A stretch of 64,000 bases of DNA. Source: Xiphias gladius (lineage: Eukaryota; Chordata; Actinopteri; Istiophoriformes; Xiphiidae). Under the pieces are notes generated by a model. The model was not told where the DNA came from, made no database searches, and saw only the letters and a list, made by a program, of their open reading frames with translations. Numbering within the stretch: position 1 is the stretch's first letter; every line of letters starts with the position of its first letter. A program made the translations under genes and the position numbers. Location: positions 2,846,003-2,910,002 of the forward strand of contig NC_053402.1 in NCBI RefSeq assembly GCF_016859285.1, written 5' to 3'. This document shows positions 1 through 10,415 of the stretch, one piece after another.

Positions 1-74
1 ACACGTAAAAACGCTTCACTTGTCAAAGGAGCAGCAGCTTCCAAAGCCTTCTTGGCCTCTCTTTCTTTTAACCC

Positions 75-127
<53 letters not shown>

Positions 128-860
128 CTCTGTCTGTGCTACTCAGCCTGTTAGGCTTTGCTATCCGACTCTGCTCTCCCCTGACAGATTTATGACGCTT
201 TTGTGGAATTTTCTAAAATAAAAAAAAGAGGGAGAAAAGGCAGAGGGGGCAACCATCCGGCGTCCCTGGCTTCTAGAGGAGGGAAATGTAGAACGAATTG
301 CACCCTGATGCACTGAGAAAACTGCTAATACCTAAATTCAGATGGTTAACCAGAGGGTGTCCAGCTGTCCCGTTCACTTACTTTCTGATTTCCAAATAAA
401 TAAAAAATAAATACGTGCATAAAAATATGTGCATAACTCCTTATCTGCATAAAAGCAAGACGCAAAATAAAACGGATATTTTGTGCTTTTTTTGTAGGAT
501 CAAACACCTTGCTGACACATTTTTAACAGTCACATGGAATTATTAAATTGACGCAGTGGAAAGAGGCTTGGTGGGGTGTAGACAAAACGAAGAACCGTGG
601 CTTATTGTGTTTCTTTCGGCTATTCTCCGGCAGACAGTTTACCCAAATCATATCAAAGCAGTAATAAGCCTGCTGAATCTTTAGAGGGTGTACAAACAGG
701 CTCAGAGCCCCATGGCTCCCCATGTAGCTTCCTCAAGAGCTAAACTGTCACCAACCTCATGTGTCAACATTTAGGGAAGCTGCAATCATTGTGAATATCA
801 TCTCCCTGGAACGTCTATGATACGGAGCTGACAAGCTGTAAACACGAGAGCAGCATGTAC
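1..860 (-). other. hoxb5a intron 1 (partial, 3' part off window)
   Basis: This is the intron that follows hoxb5a exon 1, whose GT donor is at 860-859. No homeobox-like coding sequence appears down to position 1, so exon 2 lies beyond the left edge and the intron exceeds 860 bp. It contains a (CA)n tract at 77-125 and otherwise AT-rich sequence in which I recognise nothing. Confidence 0.85.
77..125. repeat. (CA)n microsatellite
   Basis: About 24 uninterrupted CA units lie inside the hoxb5a intron. Confidence 0.95.
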
Positions 861-1569
861 CATGGCTAATGTGCAGCTTTCTCATCCAGGGGAATATCTG
901 TGGTGTCTGAGCCTCGCTGCCCGTCGTGCTACCAGCTGCTGATCCTGCCGCGCCGCCCTCCTGCTTCTGCACAGGCTGCGGGTGTCCGGTCCTGGAGGGC
1001 GGGTTGCTTCCTCGGCCAGCGTCCCGGTTGTGGTGCAACTCATCGGTCTCTGGCGACGCGTCGTCCAGCTCCCTGAAGCGCTGCGCTGTGCCGCCGCCGC
1101 CGCCACCACCACCGGAGGAGTTGGAGGACAGGTTTGGAGAGCTGAGATTACCGCTTCCTGGTTGCTCCGAGCGAGGAGACGAGCTCTGGGCGCCCAGCTT
1201 GGTGTCTCCACTACCGGATGACAGGAGGGAGTCTGCCGTAGAGGCGAGGGAGCAGCTGGGCGGCTGTCTGAAGCCCCTCTGCGGGGCAGGGGAGCCGAAT
1301 CCCCGGGAGTCCCCGACGATTGAGCCGCCCCCGAAGTGTCCTCCGGTGGTGGCGGCGCTGCTGCTCCCCCCTCCTCGGTTGGTGACGGTCAGGTCCATGC
1401 CATTGTAGCTGTAGCCATAAGAGCCCGTCGCATGGTGCATTGTGGAGGAGGAAGAGTCCCTGTACGTCCCGCCGTTCATTGCGCCGCTGCTAGCTCCATA
1501 ATTTAGCAGTTGATAGTCGGGGCCATTTGGGTAGCGCCCCGAGAACGAGTTTACAAAGTAAGAGCTCAT
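861..1569 (-). CDS. hoxb5a: Hoxb5a homeobox protein, exon 1 (partial gene)
   Basis: This exon encodes the N-terminal part of an Antennapedia-class Hox transcription factor of paralogue group 5, a nuclear DNA-binding protein that patterns the anterior trunk and pectoral level. The ATG at 1569-1567 opens [20 protein letters not shown], the diagnostic Hox5 N-terminus. The exon runs 236 codons plus one base. It ends just after the PBX-binding hexapeptide and linker [12 protein letters not shown], at a GTAC donor in phase 1. The following homeobox exon is off the left edge. Between the two ends the protein is low-complexity, with Ser/Gly-rich stretches, an uninterrupted Gly run shortly before [10 protein letters not shown], and QTPQ before the hexapeptide. 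This makes the exon longer than in mammalian HOXB5. A at -3 gives a good Kozak context. The group-5 assignment is certain; the 'a' copy is inferred from linkage to groups 7 to 9. Confidence 0.97.
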
Positions 1570-1757
1570 TTAGGTTGTTTTAGAGAGTTGCAGGCTTACA
1601 GTTAAGTAGGCTACTAAGGGGCGCTTGATTTGTTAGATTTCTCTTGGTCGTTATAACGCGGGTACTTTCAACGATTTATGATGTATTAGTGAATTATGGC
1701 GTTGCACTGTACTTCGTTTTTAGCTATGTATGCGCCGTCCAAATATGGGGGTGGGGT

Positions 1758-1823
1758 GGTGTATGTGTGTGTATGTGTGTGTGTGTGTGTGTGTGTTGGA
1801 TGGAGGGGTGTGTGTGTGTGTGA
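1758..1823. repeat. Interrupted (TG)n microsatellite
   Basis: TG-rich simple sequence broken by TA and GGA interruptions lies about 200 bp upstream of the hoxb5a ATG, within the putative promoter/5'UTR. Confidence 0.9.
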
Positions 1824-1879
1824 TGGGGGAGGTGAGGGGTGAGGTGAGGGAGGAGAGAGAGAAACAGAGAGAAGGAGGA

Positions 1880-1945
1880 GGTGCGGTCACGTGCTTTTGT
1901 TGACCAGTCGTAAATTCTCGCCGATGACTTTGGAGAGGTAATTCA
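1880..1945 (-). promoter_or_regulatory. Putative hoxb5a promoter element with E-box
   Basis: About 320-375 bp upstream of the hoxb5a ATG the sense strand reads GGCGAGAATTTACGACTGG and then, a few bases on, a CACGTG E-box (1888-1893). The block is non-repetitive and sits between simple repeats. It resembles the E-box-containing upstream blocks I associate with Hox group 4/5 promoters; that resemblance is from memory and has not been aligned. Confidence 0.45.
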
Positions 1946-1985
1946 TGCTCTGAGGTTTCTAATGATGAAGGGATGGGCGGGGGGA

Positions 1986-1987
<2 letters not shown>

Positions 1988-2023
<36 letters not shown>
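1988..2023. repeat. (CT)n microsatellite
   Basis: A run of about 18 CT units separates the hoxb5a promoter block from the CTCF-like site. Confidence 0.95.
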
Positions 2024-2025
<2 letters not shown>

Positions 2026-2065
2026 AACCTTTATCCTACTGCTGGAGGTGCCGGGGGTGAGCTCA

Positions 2066-2083
2066 GAGCGCCACCTACTGCAA
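2066..2083 (-). promoter_or_regulatory. Candidate CTCF binding site
   Basis: The minus strand reads TGCAGTAGGTGGCGCTCT. This fits the vertebrate CTCF core (C-A-S-Y-A-G-R-K-G-G-C-R-C) at all but the first position. It lies about 500 bp upstream of hoxb5a. In mammalian Hox clusters CTCF sites between groups 5 and 6 act as chromatin boundaries, so the position is apt. Occupancy is inferred, not shown. Confidence 0.6.
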
Positions 2084-3740
2084 ACATAATGTATTGCGCT
2101 GACTAAAAAGACTGAGGGAAAGTAGACTCCGAAAAGAGTCTTAGAGAGCTGTTATAAAATATTCTCTCTCCTCCACTCTCTGTCTCACACTGCGTGTGTC
2201 TCATCACTCGGGCCTGTTAATTGACCTTTGCTTAGGCACGAAATTAGGTACCATAAACCATAAACCCCTTAATAATGGAATATTTAACACTGTAGACAAA
2301 TCAATAATAATAGCTACTGATGCTGCCTTCCATAACAACAACAACAACAACAATACTACTGCTACTACTAATACTACTACGAATAATAATTCAGAAACAA
2401 TTAAAATAACATTAGTGATGTGACAGACGTCAAGAATGCAAGCATAAACGATACTGCTGTGAAAAGCTACAATGCTGCGGTCAGGGATGCGTGAAGCCTC
2501 TCTAAAACATTCACAGAGCAAAGTTACAGACCAAAGTCAACGGGAAAAAGAGGGAAATTCCTTTTTTTCGGATTATCCAAATTTACCCCATTTATACAGG
2601 TTACACACATCAACCGAAATCACGGCAGTGATTATCTGTTGTTAGTGTTTTACAGTGTTTCGCCTTTGCTGATATTGTAACCATGCCTACTGCAGTATAC
2701 ATACAGTACATCCTCTTCCAGCAGAGATCTCATAGCCTATCCGAATATTTTAATTTTGAGTGTCTTCGGTTAACCAGGCAGTATGTTCTGTTACAATGAC
2801 TTAACCGTGACTTTGACCAGAATAATTTACTTGGCCTACAACTTTGCTCCTTTCTTTCTTTCTTTTTCTTTCTGTCTTTCTTTCTTATATATTCTGTCTG
2901 TCTGTCTCTCTCCTCTTCCCTCCCTCTTTCTCCTTGTAACCTCCCTTCCAGCTGCAGGGGAATGGTAAACCTGATATGTGACGTCCAAACTGGATGGAAA
3001 TCTACTGATTTATGATTTGTTGATTCCCGGGTTGGGATGCATTTCAGCCAGGGTGCCTCTGTGTGTCGGGGGTGGTGGGGTGTGCGTGTGTGTGTGGGGA
3101 GGTGTATAAATGTGCTCCTGCATGTGTGTGTAGTGGCTAGCCGCATTTTAGATATTCAGCTGCTTGCACACGAAGCTTCAGTGAGAGAAACCAGCAGTTG
3201 GAATGGAAATCATCCTGAGTATTCCAAAATACCCAGGCAGATAAAAAACTGCTGCAAAAGGCAGCAACACGGGGCTAAAAATCCACACAACAGATATCAG
3301 ATTTATTATTTTACCCACAAGAGTTTTGACATCAACGCTAAATCAGCCAACTGTTGGCCTGAAAACGGACTGAAGGGGCTTAAAAAAACAGAACCCAAAG
3401 TGTGCCAGGAATGCAGGGACAAACAGGAGGAGGCACTGACCCAGTTGGCACACGCTTCCGAACACACTCCCCTCATTATATATAGATTTCCACGATCCCA
3501 CTGAATATTTGTACCATGAAACAACTTGCTGACCATTTTGATCCAAACAAATTCCATGCTTGCTGATAAGAGAGGTCAGTGGCTCTGATTTATTTAGATT
3601 TTTAGCACAGAATATGAAATGGAAAAAAACTACAGAGCATTTTACTCTTGGGTTGGATATAATTGTTGTGTTTACTTTATGTATTACATTCTGTTTTTTG
3701 TTGTTTTGTTTTTTTCCCGCTGTCATTATAATTTTTTGTT

Positions 3741-3810
3741 GGCTCCCCAGTTGGCTTAATGGCTCTGAGGATGGTCGGGATTCAGGGTTTGATTCCCTGT
3801 TAGAACAAGG
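3741..3810 (+). repeat. tRNA-derived SINE head or tRNA pseudogene
   Basis: An A-box-like AGTTGGCTTAATGG is followed by a B box GGTTTGATTCC (3786-3796). The B box sits inside a perfect T-arm, with CAGGG pairing CCCTG around a 7-nt loop. The 5' segment GGCTCCC has no pairing partner after the T-arm, so it is not a functional tRNA. A pol III-derived SINE remnant is the most likely origin. Confidence 0.5.
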
Positions 3811-5169
3811 TGCTTGAGCTGGATCCACACAATCTGAATCTCCCTCTGCTCAGACTGTTTATGGATAAAATCATCTACTACATAGATTTATTTTACATGA
3901 ATTGCACAAATGTGATCATAATTCATTGTAATCTATAGAGTACTTGTATCCAAATTTCAAGCTGTGCACAGATGTTAAGATGGTGTTGAGATACTTCAGT
4001 TTTAGTGATTTTCATATTTCAACTACAGTTAAAATGTTATGGATTGTGTCTAGCTTATGGTCCAGTGAAAAGGTTTTAAACTCAATTCAGAAAGTCATAG
4101 CCTTAAACAAAGCTGCTTTTCAAAGCTCCTGACAACTTTAAAAGTTGAAAATGTAATTTCTAGGAGACAGGGTTGAAGTGGACAATATGAATCACAGACA
4201 AAATAAAGAACCATAACATTCTTTGCCCAAAATATGAAAAGCACTAGACTGATGTACTCTCCCAGACAGAGTGTACAGTTAATGCCTGTTGGTCGGTAAA
4301 ATGAGCCCTCTGAGTCTCAGTGAAACCATTTTCGTTGTGTTTAACATAGAACATCTGCCAGCATATAGTTCACCTTACAGCAGACATTCTCACTGTGGGA
4401 AACAAATCAGTAACCCTGGCACGGTCAGAGCCAAAGAAGAAGCCTATACATTAACTACACAAGCCAAATCAAATCCTCTGCCTGTTACAATGCTTAAAAC
4501 TTTACCAAATATTATTTCGATGAGATCCTTTGAAGGTGAGTCTATGTCTGTTTCTGTTATTGGAATGAGTCTCACTGCAAAACAAAGGTGACTATCATAC
4601 CTGATTGCACTGAAATAAACCATATTAAATCGAAACTTACTGCCTCTGCCACACAGACAGCTTTATTTCCTCAGTGTGGTATTACTTTTTTACTGACAAC
4701 CCATGCCACCTAATACCTTGGCACCATTTCCTACATCTGAACAGGCCCTTATTGGCAGAATACTCCAGTTCAATATAGTAAGTAAAACGAGTGGAATAGC
4801 GTTGCATGAGCTTGAAGTTTACAGCAGATGTGGGTTTCTCCACATTATGAAAAAAATGATAAAACATGCTTGGCAGTGGGAGTTTTTTTTGCCAGTATGC
4901 TGTTGATAAACTCATACAAACTAAATATCATTATAGTAACCTTTTTACATAATTGTGCCCTTTGTTGCCTGCGTAGAATACAATTAAAAAATACACATGG
5001 GGTTATGAGTATTATAATTGGATGTTTTAACAGCAGAATACCCTTTAATTCATTGGGATATTTATTATCAGCTGACCTTTTTTATGTGCTATGTTATTAT
5101 GCGGGTTGATGTTTTTATGTGTCAGCATTGCTGATCATTTGTGAAAGGTAATATAGAAAAGAAAAAAAA

Positions 5170-5520
5170 AGACGTTTTGTGCTCAGGCCTGTGCATCAGT
5201 GAAACACAAACCCGCCGGTCACTCAGAGGACAGGCAGAGTTCAAAGGGTCACGAGGACATTGTCCACTTTGTCTGGGTGAAGTGTGTGTATATATGTGTG
5301 ACGTGTCTGGCTGGCCGGCCGGAGGACAGATCAACTTTCTCTCCCTCGGTCTGGTCATCAATTAGTTAAGCCCACCATCGGCAGCAGCTCGCGCCCCTTG
5401 TCACTTCCCCTCCGGACCACCGCTCGCGCTTTCATGGCCCCGGCCTCGGTCTCGCCTCGCGCGCAGTAGAGAGACTAAAAGGTTTATGGGTCTTGAGCGC
5501 GGATGGAAGCAAGCAACTAA
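5170..5520. promoter_or_regulatory. Candidate hoxb5a-hoxb6a enhancer block with DR2 element
   Basis: This is a GC-richer, non-repetitive island in an AT-rich spacer. It contains AGTTCA-AA-GGGTCA (5238-5251), a direct repeat of nuclear-receptor half-sites spaced by two, the DR2 class used by RAR/RXR (for example at the mouse Hoxb1 3' RARE). It also holds ATCAATTA (5357-5364), a PBX/Hox-type site, and a CpG-rich segment at about 5385-5465. Function is inferred from motifs only. Confidence 0.4.
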
Positions 5521-5774
5521 ATCATAAAATAAAACCCTTTCTACTTTCGCACGTTCGCGTTTGATTCAGAACTGAAACGTTAAATTGTGTTCAGGTTTGA
5601 ATAAATTAATAAATAATTTATCAGCCACCAAAAATTAAAAAAGAGCCTCTCTCCAATCATTTCTTTACATTTTATTGAACATTTCTTATAGGTAGTATAC
5701 ATAATTACGTGACAAAACACTAACATAAACAAACAATGTAAAAATCCATAAAATATACACTTTCCTGAACGTTT

Positions 5775-5784
5775 TAGGTAGTTT
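5775..5784 (-). promoter_or_regulatory. miR-196 seed-match site 1 in hoxb6a 3'UTR
   Basis: The plus strand reads TAGGTAGTTT, identical to the first ten nucleotides of miR-196. The minus-strand mRNA is therefore perfectly complementary to the full seed (nt 2-8) plus flanks. It lies about 970 nt after the stop codon. Confidence 0.6.
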
Positions 5785-6195
5785 GGCGGATAACATCAGT
5801 AGGTTAACACCCCCCTCCCACACGCCCCATCTATACTGGAAAAGTGAAACAGCTCGAAGGGTTAAGTTACCCCCACCCCCACCCGCAATTACATTATTTT
5901 GACCGTGCAAAGTGATTTTCCCTTGCGTATTTCTGTACAGTTTAAATATGAACATCGTGACAACACTTCTCAGATAGCTTTCCCCTCATCCCATCGTTGT
6001 GTGCATGAGCTCGTTTGCACGTGTAATTGAAGGTATAACACACACAACACGTTTACAAAATTAAAAAAAATTTAAAAAGGAGGAGGGGGGTGTAGCTAAA
6101 GCTCGAGGTCGAGTCCTAAAGCTTCAAAGCAAGTGCCTGATAGATAGGAAGTACATTTGACGAGAATAAAAACTAAATAGCCTAGAATAAGAGGT

Positions 6196-6206
6196 TAGGT
6201 AGTTTC
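6196..6206 (-). promoter_or_regulatory. miR-196 seed-match site 2 in hoxb6a 3'UTR
   Basis: The plus strand reads TAGGTAGTTTC, identical to miR-196 nt 1-11, giving an extended seed match in the hoxb6a mRNA about 545 nt after the stop codon. Confidence 0.65.
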
Positions 6207-6748
6207 CTTGGAATGCAATAAGAAATTGTGTCTTCAAACAGCTTCTCACCGTTGCCGGTAACTTACTTATTGTATTTTCAAACACAGTGCCATAGCCTGC
6301 CCCACCATCACCCTCTTTCTCCTCTTTATGTTGTTATTTTTCTTTTCTTTTTCTTTTTTTTACCCCGTTTCTTCGTTTCATCTGCTCTTTCCACAGTCTC
6401 GCGGTTCCTTCTCAAGAGTCTTTTACAAATGATTTCCCAATTTTCAGACCAGACAGAGGGGGAAATACAGCCTTTAGAAGTAGCTGGATACAATTTTTAG
6501 GTGGGTGGCGATATTAGAGGGATGAAAAGGGAATTCTATCCCCCTCTTTCCTCCCCCATCCCTCCTCAGGTTAAAAAAGAAAAGAAAGGAAAATTTGGCT
6601 AATTTTTCCCCAGAGTTTTCACACCAGACAAGCATGTGGACGGATTTTGAGACGGGGGCGGGGAGGAGTTACCCAGTATGTCTTTTCATCCATCCTCCTA
6701 TTCTTCTTTTATGTTTCTTACATCAGTTTATTTCTTTTTTCTCCTCTT

Positions 6749-7078
<330 letters not shown>

Positions 7079-7589
7079 TCAAACCAGCCAAAAACACACA
7101 GGCTGTACCTGGTGACATTCAGCGAGAGAATAAGTTACATCCAGGGCGGCTTTTTGTCCTATTCTGTTCTATTCTATTCTAATTACGCTCTGACTTAATT
7201 GAACATCTGGTTTTATTCACGTTGTTTAATACATTTTTTTCTGTTCCCCACCTACCAATGGAGAATCAAAAAAGTTAGAATTTAATCCATGCGTTAGTCA
7301 AACCTCAAGTCAAATAGTGTCCTAGGTGTCCTTCTAAATATGCGCGCTTTCTTGCGTTGAGCTGCTTCAGAGGACGACTCAGCTATAATCTATTTATAAT
7401 CTGATTTTGGAATAATTTCAATGAAATGTTTTGTCCAATCTGACTACAAAAACTGACACTTGTTTCCTACTCGGTGGTGTAGACTGGAATTATGATTTAG
7501 ATTTTTTGTGTAACCAAAATAGAACGCCATAAAAGACAATAACCCATTCATTAATTTAGGTTTATCTCCCTCTATCTCTCTCTCTTTCG

Positions 7590-7591
<2 letters not shown>

Positions 7592-7642
<51 letters not shown>

Positions 7643-7647
7643 TTTTT
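7592..7647. repeat. (TA)n followed by poly-T
   Basis: About 17 TA units run directly into about 22 T. The same arrangement recurs at 51595-51690. Confidence 0.95.
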
Positions 7648-8950
7648 ACATGTACACATATAGATATTTTAATGTGTGTTTGTAAGGTAAAAGACTCCAA
7701 GCATTCAGCTGAGAAGAAAAAAAACGCGTTGTTCCAGTTTTCCGGCAAACACCAATAATAGTAACAATAATAACTAATGATAATAATAGTAAACGCAGTG
7801 ACGTGAATATTTCAGCGGGTATTCCCCCCGGTGAGGATCGGCTATCAGGGCATTAGTCTCCTCTCATCCTCACTAACAGTACTTTGGCCCCAGGTGGTAA
7901 ACAAATCGCCGTGTTGTCAGTTTAGCAGCTTCAGTTTCTGTATCGATCTGAGAGGCAGAGCATGTATGGAAAGCGCACGACGCTCAGGGCATATATCTAA
8001 ATCTAAATATCCATAAATAAAAACTCAGCCAAACCGGATTAACGGGGAGCACTCAGGGTTTCTCGGCCACTCTGTTCTCTCTCCAGCTGCCATTTACATC
8101 TTCAGCTGTCATTTATAGCCCGCATTGCGTTTTATTCCTAACGTGTTTCTTTGCGACGGAGCCGGTTTCCACCTCATCTGTCATAACTCGGACTGTCCTG
8201 CAGGGCTTTGTACAACAGTAGCCCTGTATTATCCAACATTACTCATTTCACTCTCCACAGGCCGCTTTCACCGTTAAACAAAGACACTCGGGTTTGCAGT
8301 TCAGTGGCTCTCAACAGTAATTTTATACTTAATTATGGCCACAACAGTGGAAAACAGGACCGACTCTTGCTTATTTGTGGGAGTCAAATAAATCAAATGA
8401 TCCCCCCCGTAAGCTGGCCCTGCGCGTCTCACTTTCACCCCGAACTTGGCAGCGTTAGTAGGCCTGATGGTGAGTCTAATATCTAATCAGTCCGGTTATG
8501 AATAAACAGCGCATAACACTTGTCGCCGGTGCAAGGTTAACAGCGCAGGCTCTACTGGAGATAACAGAAGAAAAGTTGTGATAAAAGAAAAAAAAAATAG
8601 AATATCAGCTGGAGCTGTGATACAATTCTACATTTCTCCGCAGCAGGATGAAAAGAACAGGTTTTGTCCTTCAGTGTCAAGTCGTAAAATTTATTTATTT
8701 TTAAAAAAATATTTTGGTCGTGCCTAGAGGCAGATTGGGAACCCGGAAGAAGGTTTACATAAGAAAAAATGAAATTAAAAGCAATGCTACAGAGACAGTT
8801 AAATCGATAGCTTAGTAGTAGCCTATAGACTGCATGCATTTAGTTTATTCGCTACCTGTCTATCCTTCTATCTGTTCCTCGTTTTCACCCACAACACTCC
8901 CTGACAGGCTTCTCCTCTCTAACTTTCTTGCCCCTGCTCGGTAACAGCGT

Positions 8951-8964
8951 CGGTCAGCAGGTCA
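8951..8964 (+). promoter_or_regulatory. DR2-like nuclear receptor element in hoxb6a intron
   Basis: CGGTCA-GC-AGGTCA is a direct repeat with 2-bp spacing. The second half-site is perfect; the first has C in place of the preferred purine. Confidence 0.3.
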
Positions 8965-9217
8965 CATACAGTAACAGGAGCTACAACCCAAACAAACCCG
9001 TTTTATGACGGATAATAAAATACCGAGCACATGACTGACTGACAGGCCAACAAAAGGGGATCATAAAGCAGCTACTGGGAGAGGAGGAGGAGGAAATAGA
9101 GAAAAGGAAGACAGCAGAGGGGCTGATAGCGGAAACAAACGTCAGTTTTACGACGGGGATCATAAAATATGCAAGAAAGGGGAGAAGAGGAGGGAAGAAG
9201 AAGAAGAGGACACTCAC

Positions 9218-9791
9218 CGTTGCACGCGTTCATCCGCTGCATCCACGGATAAATGGGGGCTGACGCCGGTTGCTTGTCGTCCATCGTTTCGCCAAACAGC
9301 CCCTTCCCACTCAGCCCCGCGCACTCCGCTTTGCGGTGCATGCCGTCCTGGCTCAGCGCAAGCTGGTGTTCTTCCAGGCTGCACGGGTGCTCCTTGTCCC
9401 GGTAGAAGCTCGTGGCCGCAGCTGCAGCCGCCGCTGCCGCCGCCGCCGTGGCGTAGTCGCAGGCACCGGCTCCGGTCGCACCCCCTACACTGACCCCTGC
9501 CGCTGCTGCCGCCGCCCGGTGCCCGCCATATGCTCCGTTGGCCGCTTGCTGGAAGTAGGTGGACGCCGGGTACGGCTTCTCCTGGTGCACGCCGCCGCCG
9601 CTCGCACCGTAAGCCACGGCCGCGGCAGCGGTAACGGCTGCTGCCCCCGGGTAGTGTCTAAGCGGGTGCTCGGCGGCGTATCCCGACGAGTAGAGCGGTA
9701 TCTGACCCAGGAACGATTCCGCCGCTTGGCCGCCTCCACCAGTTCCCGGTAGCGTCACCGGGAAAGAGGAGTTGACAAAATAGGAACTCAT
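9218..9791 (-). CDS. hoxb6a: Hoxb6a homeobox protein, exon 1
   Basis: This exon encodes the N-terminal half of a group-6 Antp-class Hox transcription factor (trunk and limb-level patterning, nuclear). The ATG at 9791-9789 starts [20 protein letters not shown], followed by ESFLGQIPLYSSGY and LRHYP, all hallmarks of Hoxb6. The conserved FYRDKE block, LFGETMDDKQ and hexapeptide IYPWMQRMNACN close the exon at a GTGAGT donor (191 codons plus one base, phase 1). The frame stays open upstream to an in-frame ATG at 9896, but MSSYFVN is the universal Hox start and is preferred, even though its Kozak context is weak (C at -3). The protein is longer than the roughly 225 residues usual for Hoxb6, mainly because of alanine-rich insertions, including an uninterrupted 11-Ala run before TSFYRDKE. 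Confidence 0.97.
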
Positions 9792-10010
9792 CGGGAGAAA
9801 GTAGGAAACGAGAAAAAGGAGGAGAAGACAGGAGAGGATAAGAAGAGGAGAGGGGAGGACAGGAGGGCGCGAAACAAACACAACAACAACGTTCACGCGA
9901 TGAAGAAGAAGAAGGAGGAGTAGAAGGAGGCTAACGGCTAACGGCTAACGGTTCTCCCTCCCGTCCTCCTACCTCTGCCTTCCCCTGCCTGCACTTTATG
10001 ATTTGTTGTG

Positions 10011-10017
10011 TTTTATA
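10011..10017 (-). promoter_or_regulatory. TATA box upstream of hoxb6a
   Basis: The sense strand reads GGCTATAAAACAC, a canonical TATAAAA about 220 nt upstream of the hoxb6a ATG. This predicts a transcription start near 9985 and a 5'UTR of about 195 nt. Confidence 0.5.
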
Positions 10018-10277
10018 GCCGACAGTCCGACGGGCTGCTGCTATCACTTAGTTTATCAGAGATTGGGAGGAGGGGGGTGAGGAGGCTGAGGGTGAGACGC
10101 GGGGGGTGGGGGGTGGTGGGCGCTGGGGGGGCTATCAGGGTGGCTCAGTGCCAGTGTGGGACAGAGAGAGAGAGGACGGGGAGAACAAGAGAGAGAGTGT
10201 GTACGTGTGTGTGTGTTTGTGTGCGGAGAGGACGGGATGGGGTGACGAAGGATATTCTGGGGGGGGGGGGGACCAGC

Positions 10278-10296
10278 TGACCTCAGACTGACCAAT
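10278..10296 (-). promoter_or_regulatory. DR5-like element overlapping a CCAAT motif at hoxb6a promoter
   Basis: On the minus strand TGGTCA-GTCTG-AGGTCA forms a direct repeat with 5-bp spacing; one half-site is perfect and one has T for the first purine. A CCAAT on the plus strand (10292-10296) overlaps it. It lies about 490 bp upstream of the hoxb6a ATG. Confidence 0.35.
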
Positions 10297-10362
10297 GGGG
10301 AGCTTCTGTGTCTGGCATTCGTTCGCCCCTTTTCCTTTCGTTGTCTAGAGGAAGAGGTGGGG

Positions 10363-10364
<2 letters not shown>

Positions 10365-10409
<45 letters not shown>

Positions 10410-10415
10410 GGGGGG
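10365..10415. repeat. (GT)n followed by G-run
   Basis: About 21 GT units are followed by a run of G, just upstream of the hoxb6a promoter motifs. Confidence 0.95.

Larger units (their letters stand above)
1570..5654. other. hoxb5a-hoxb6a intergenic spacer
   Basis: About 4 kb lies between the hoxb5a start codon and the predicted hoxb6a polyadenylation site. It holds the hoxb5a promoter (including a TTATAA at 1651-1656), (TG)n and (CT)n tracts, a CTCF-like site, a tRNA-like fragment and a GC-rich block with a DR2 element. The rest (about 2200-5100) is AT-rich with no supported gene. Confidence 0.8.
5655..6748 (-). other. hoxb6a 3' untranslated region
   Basis: From the TGA at 6751-6749 the transcript should run to a canonical AATAAA on the minus strand (plus-strand tttatt at 5671-5676), with cleavage near 5655. 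The UTR is about 1.1 kb, T/C-rich on the plus strand, and carries two miR-196 seed matches. The exact end is predicted from the signal. Confidence 0.65.

Noticed and set aside
1-760. Search for mir-10 hairpin and hoxb5a homeobox exon
   Set aside because: Neither sequence is present; both are expected beyond the left edge.
9270-9752. 160-codon open frame on the plus strand opposite hoxb6a exon 1
   Set aside because: A GC-rich antisense shadow of the real exon with no domain; similar shadows lie opposite hoxb5a (926-1408) and hoxb8a (46750-47127).
9792-9896. In-frame upstream ATG at 9896 adding 35 residues to Hoxb6a
   Set aside because: The extension is hydrophobic low-complexity sequence, and MSSYFVNS at 9791 is the universal Hox start; the predicted TATA box makes this region 5'UTR.
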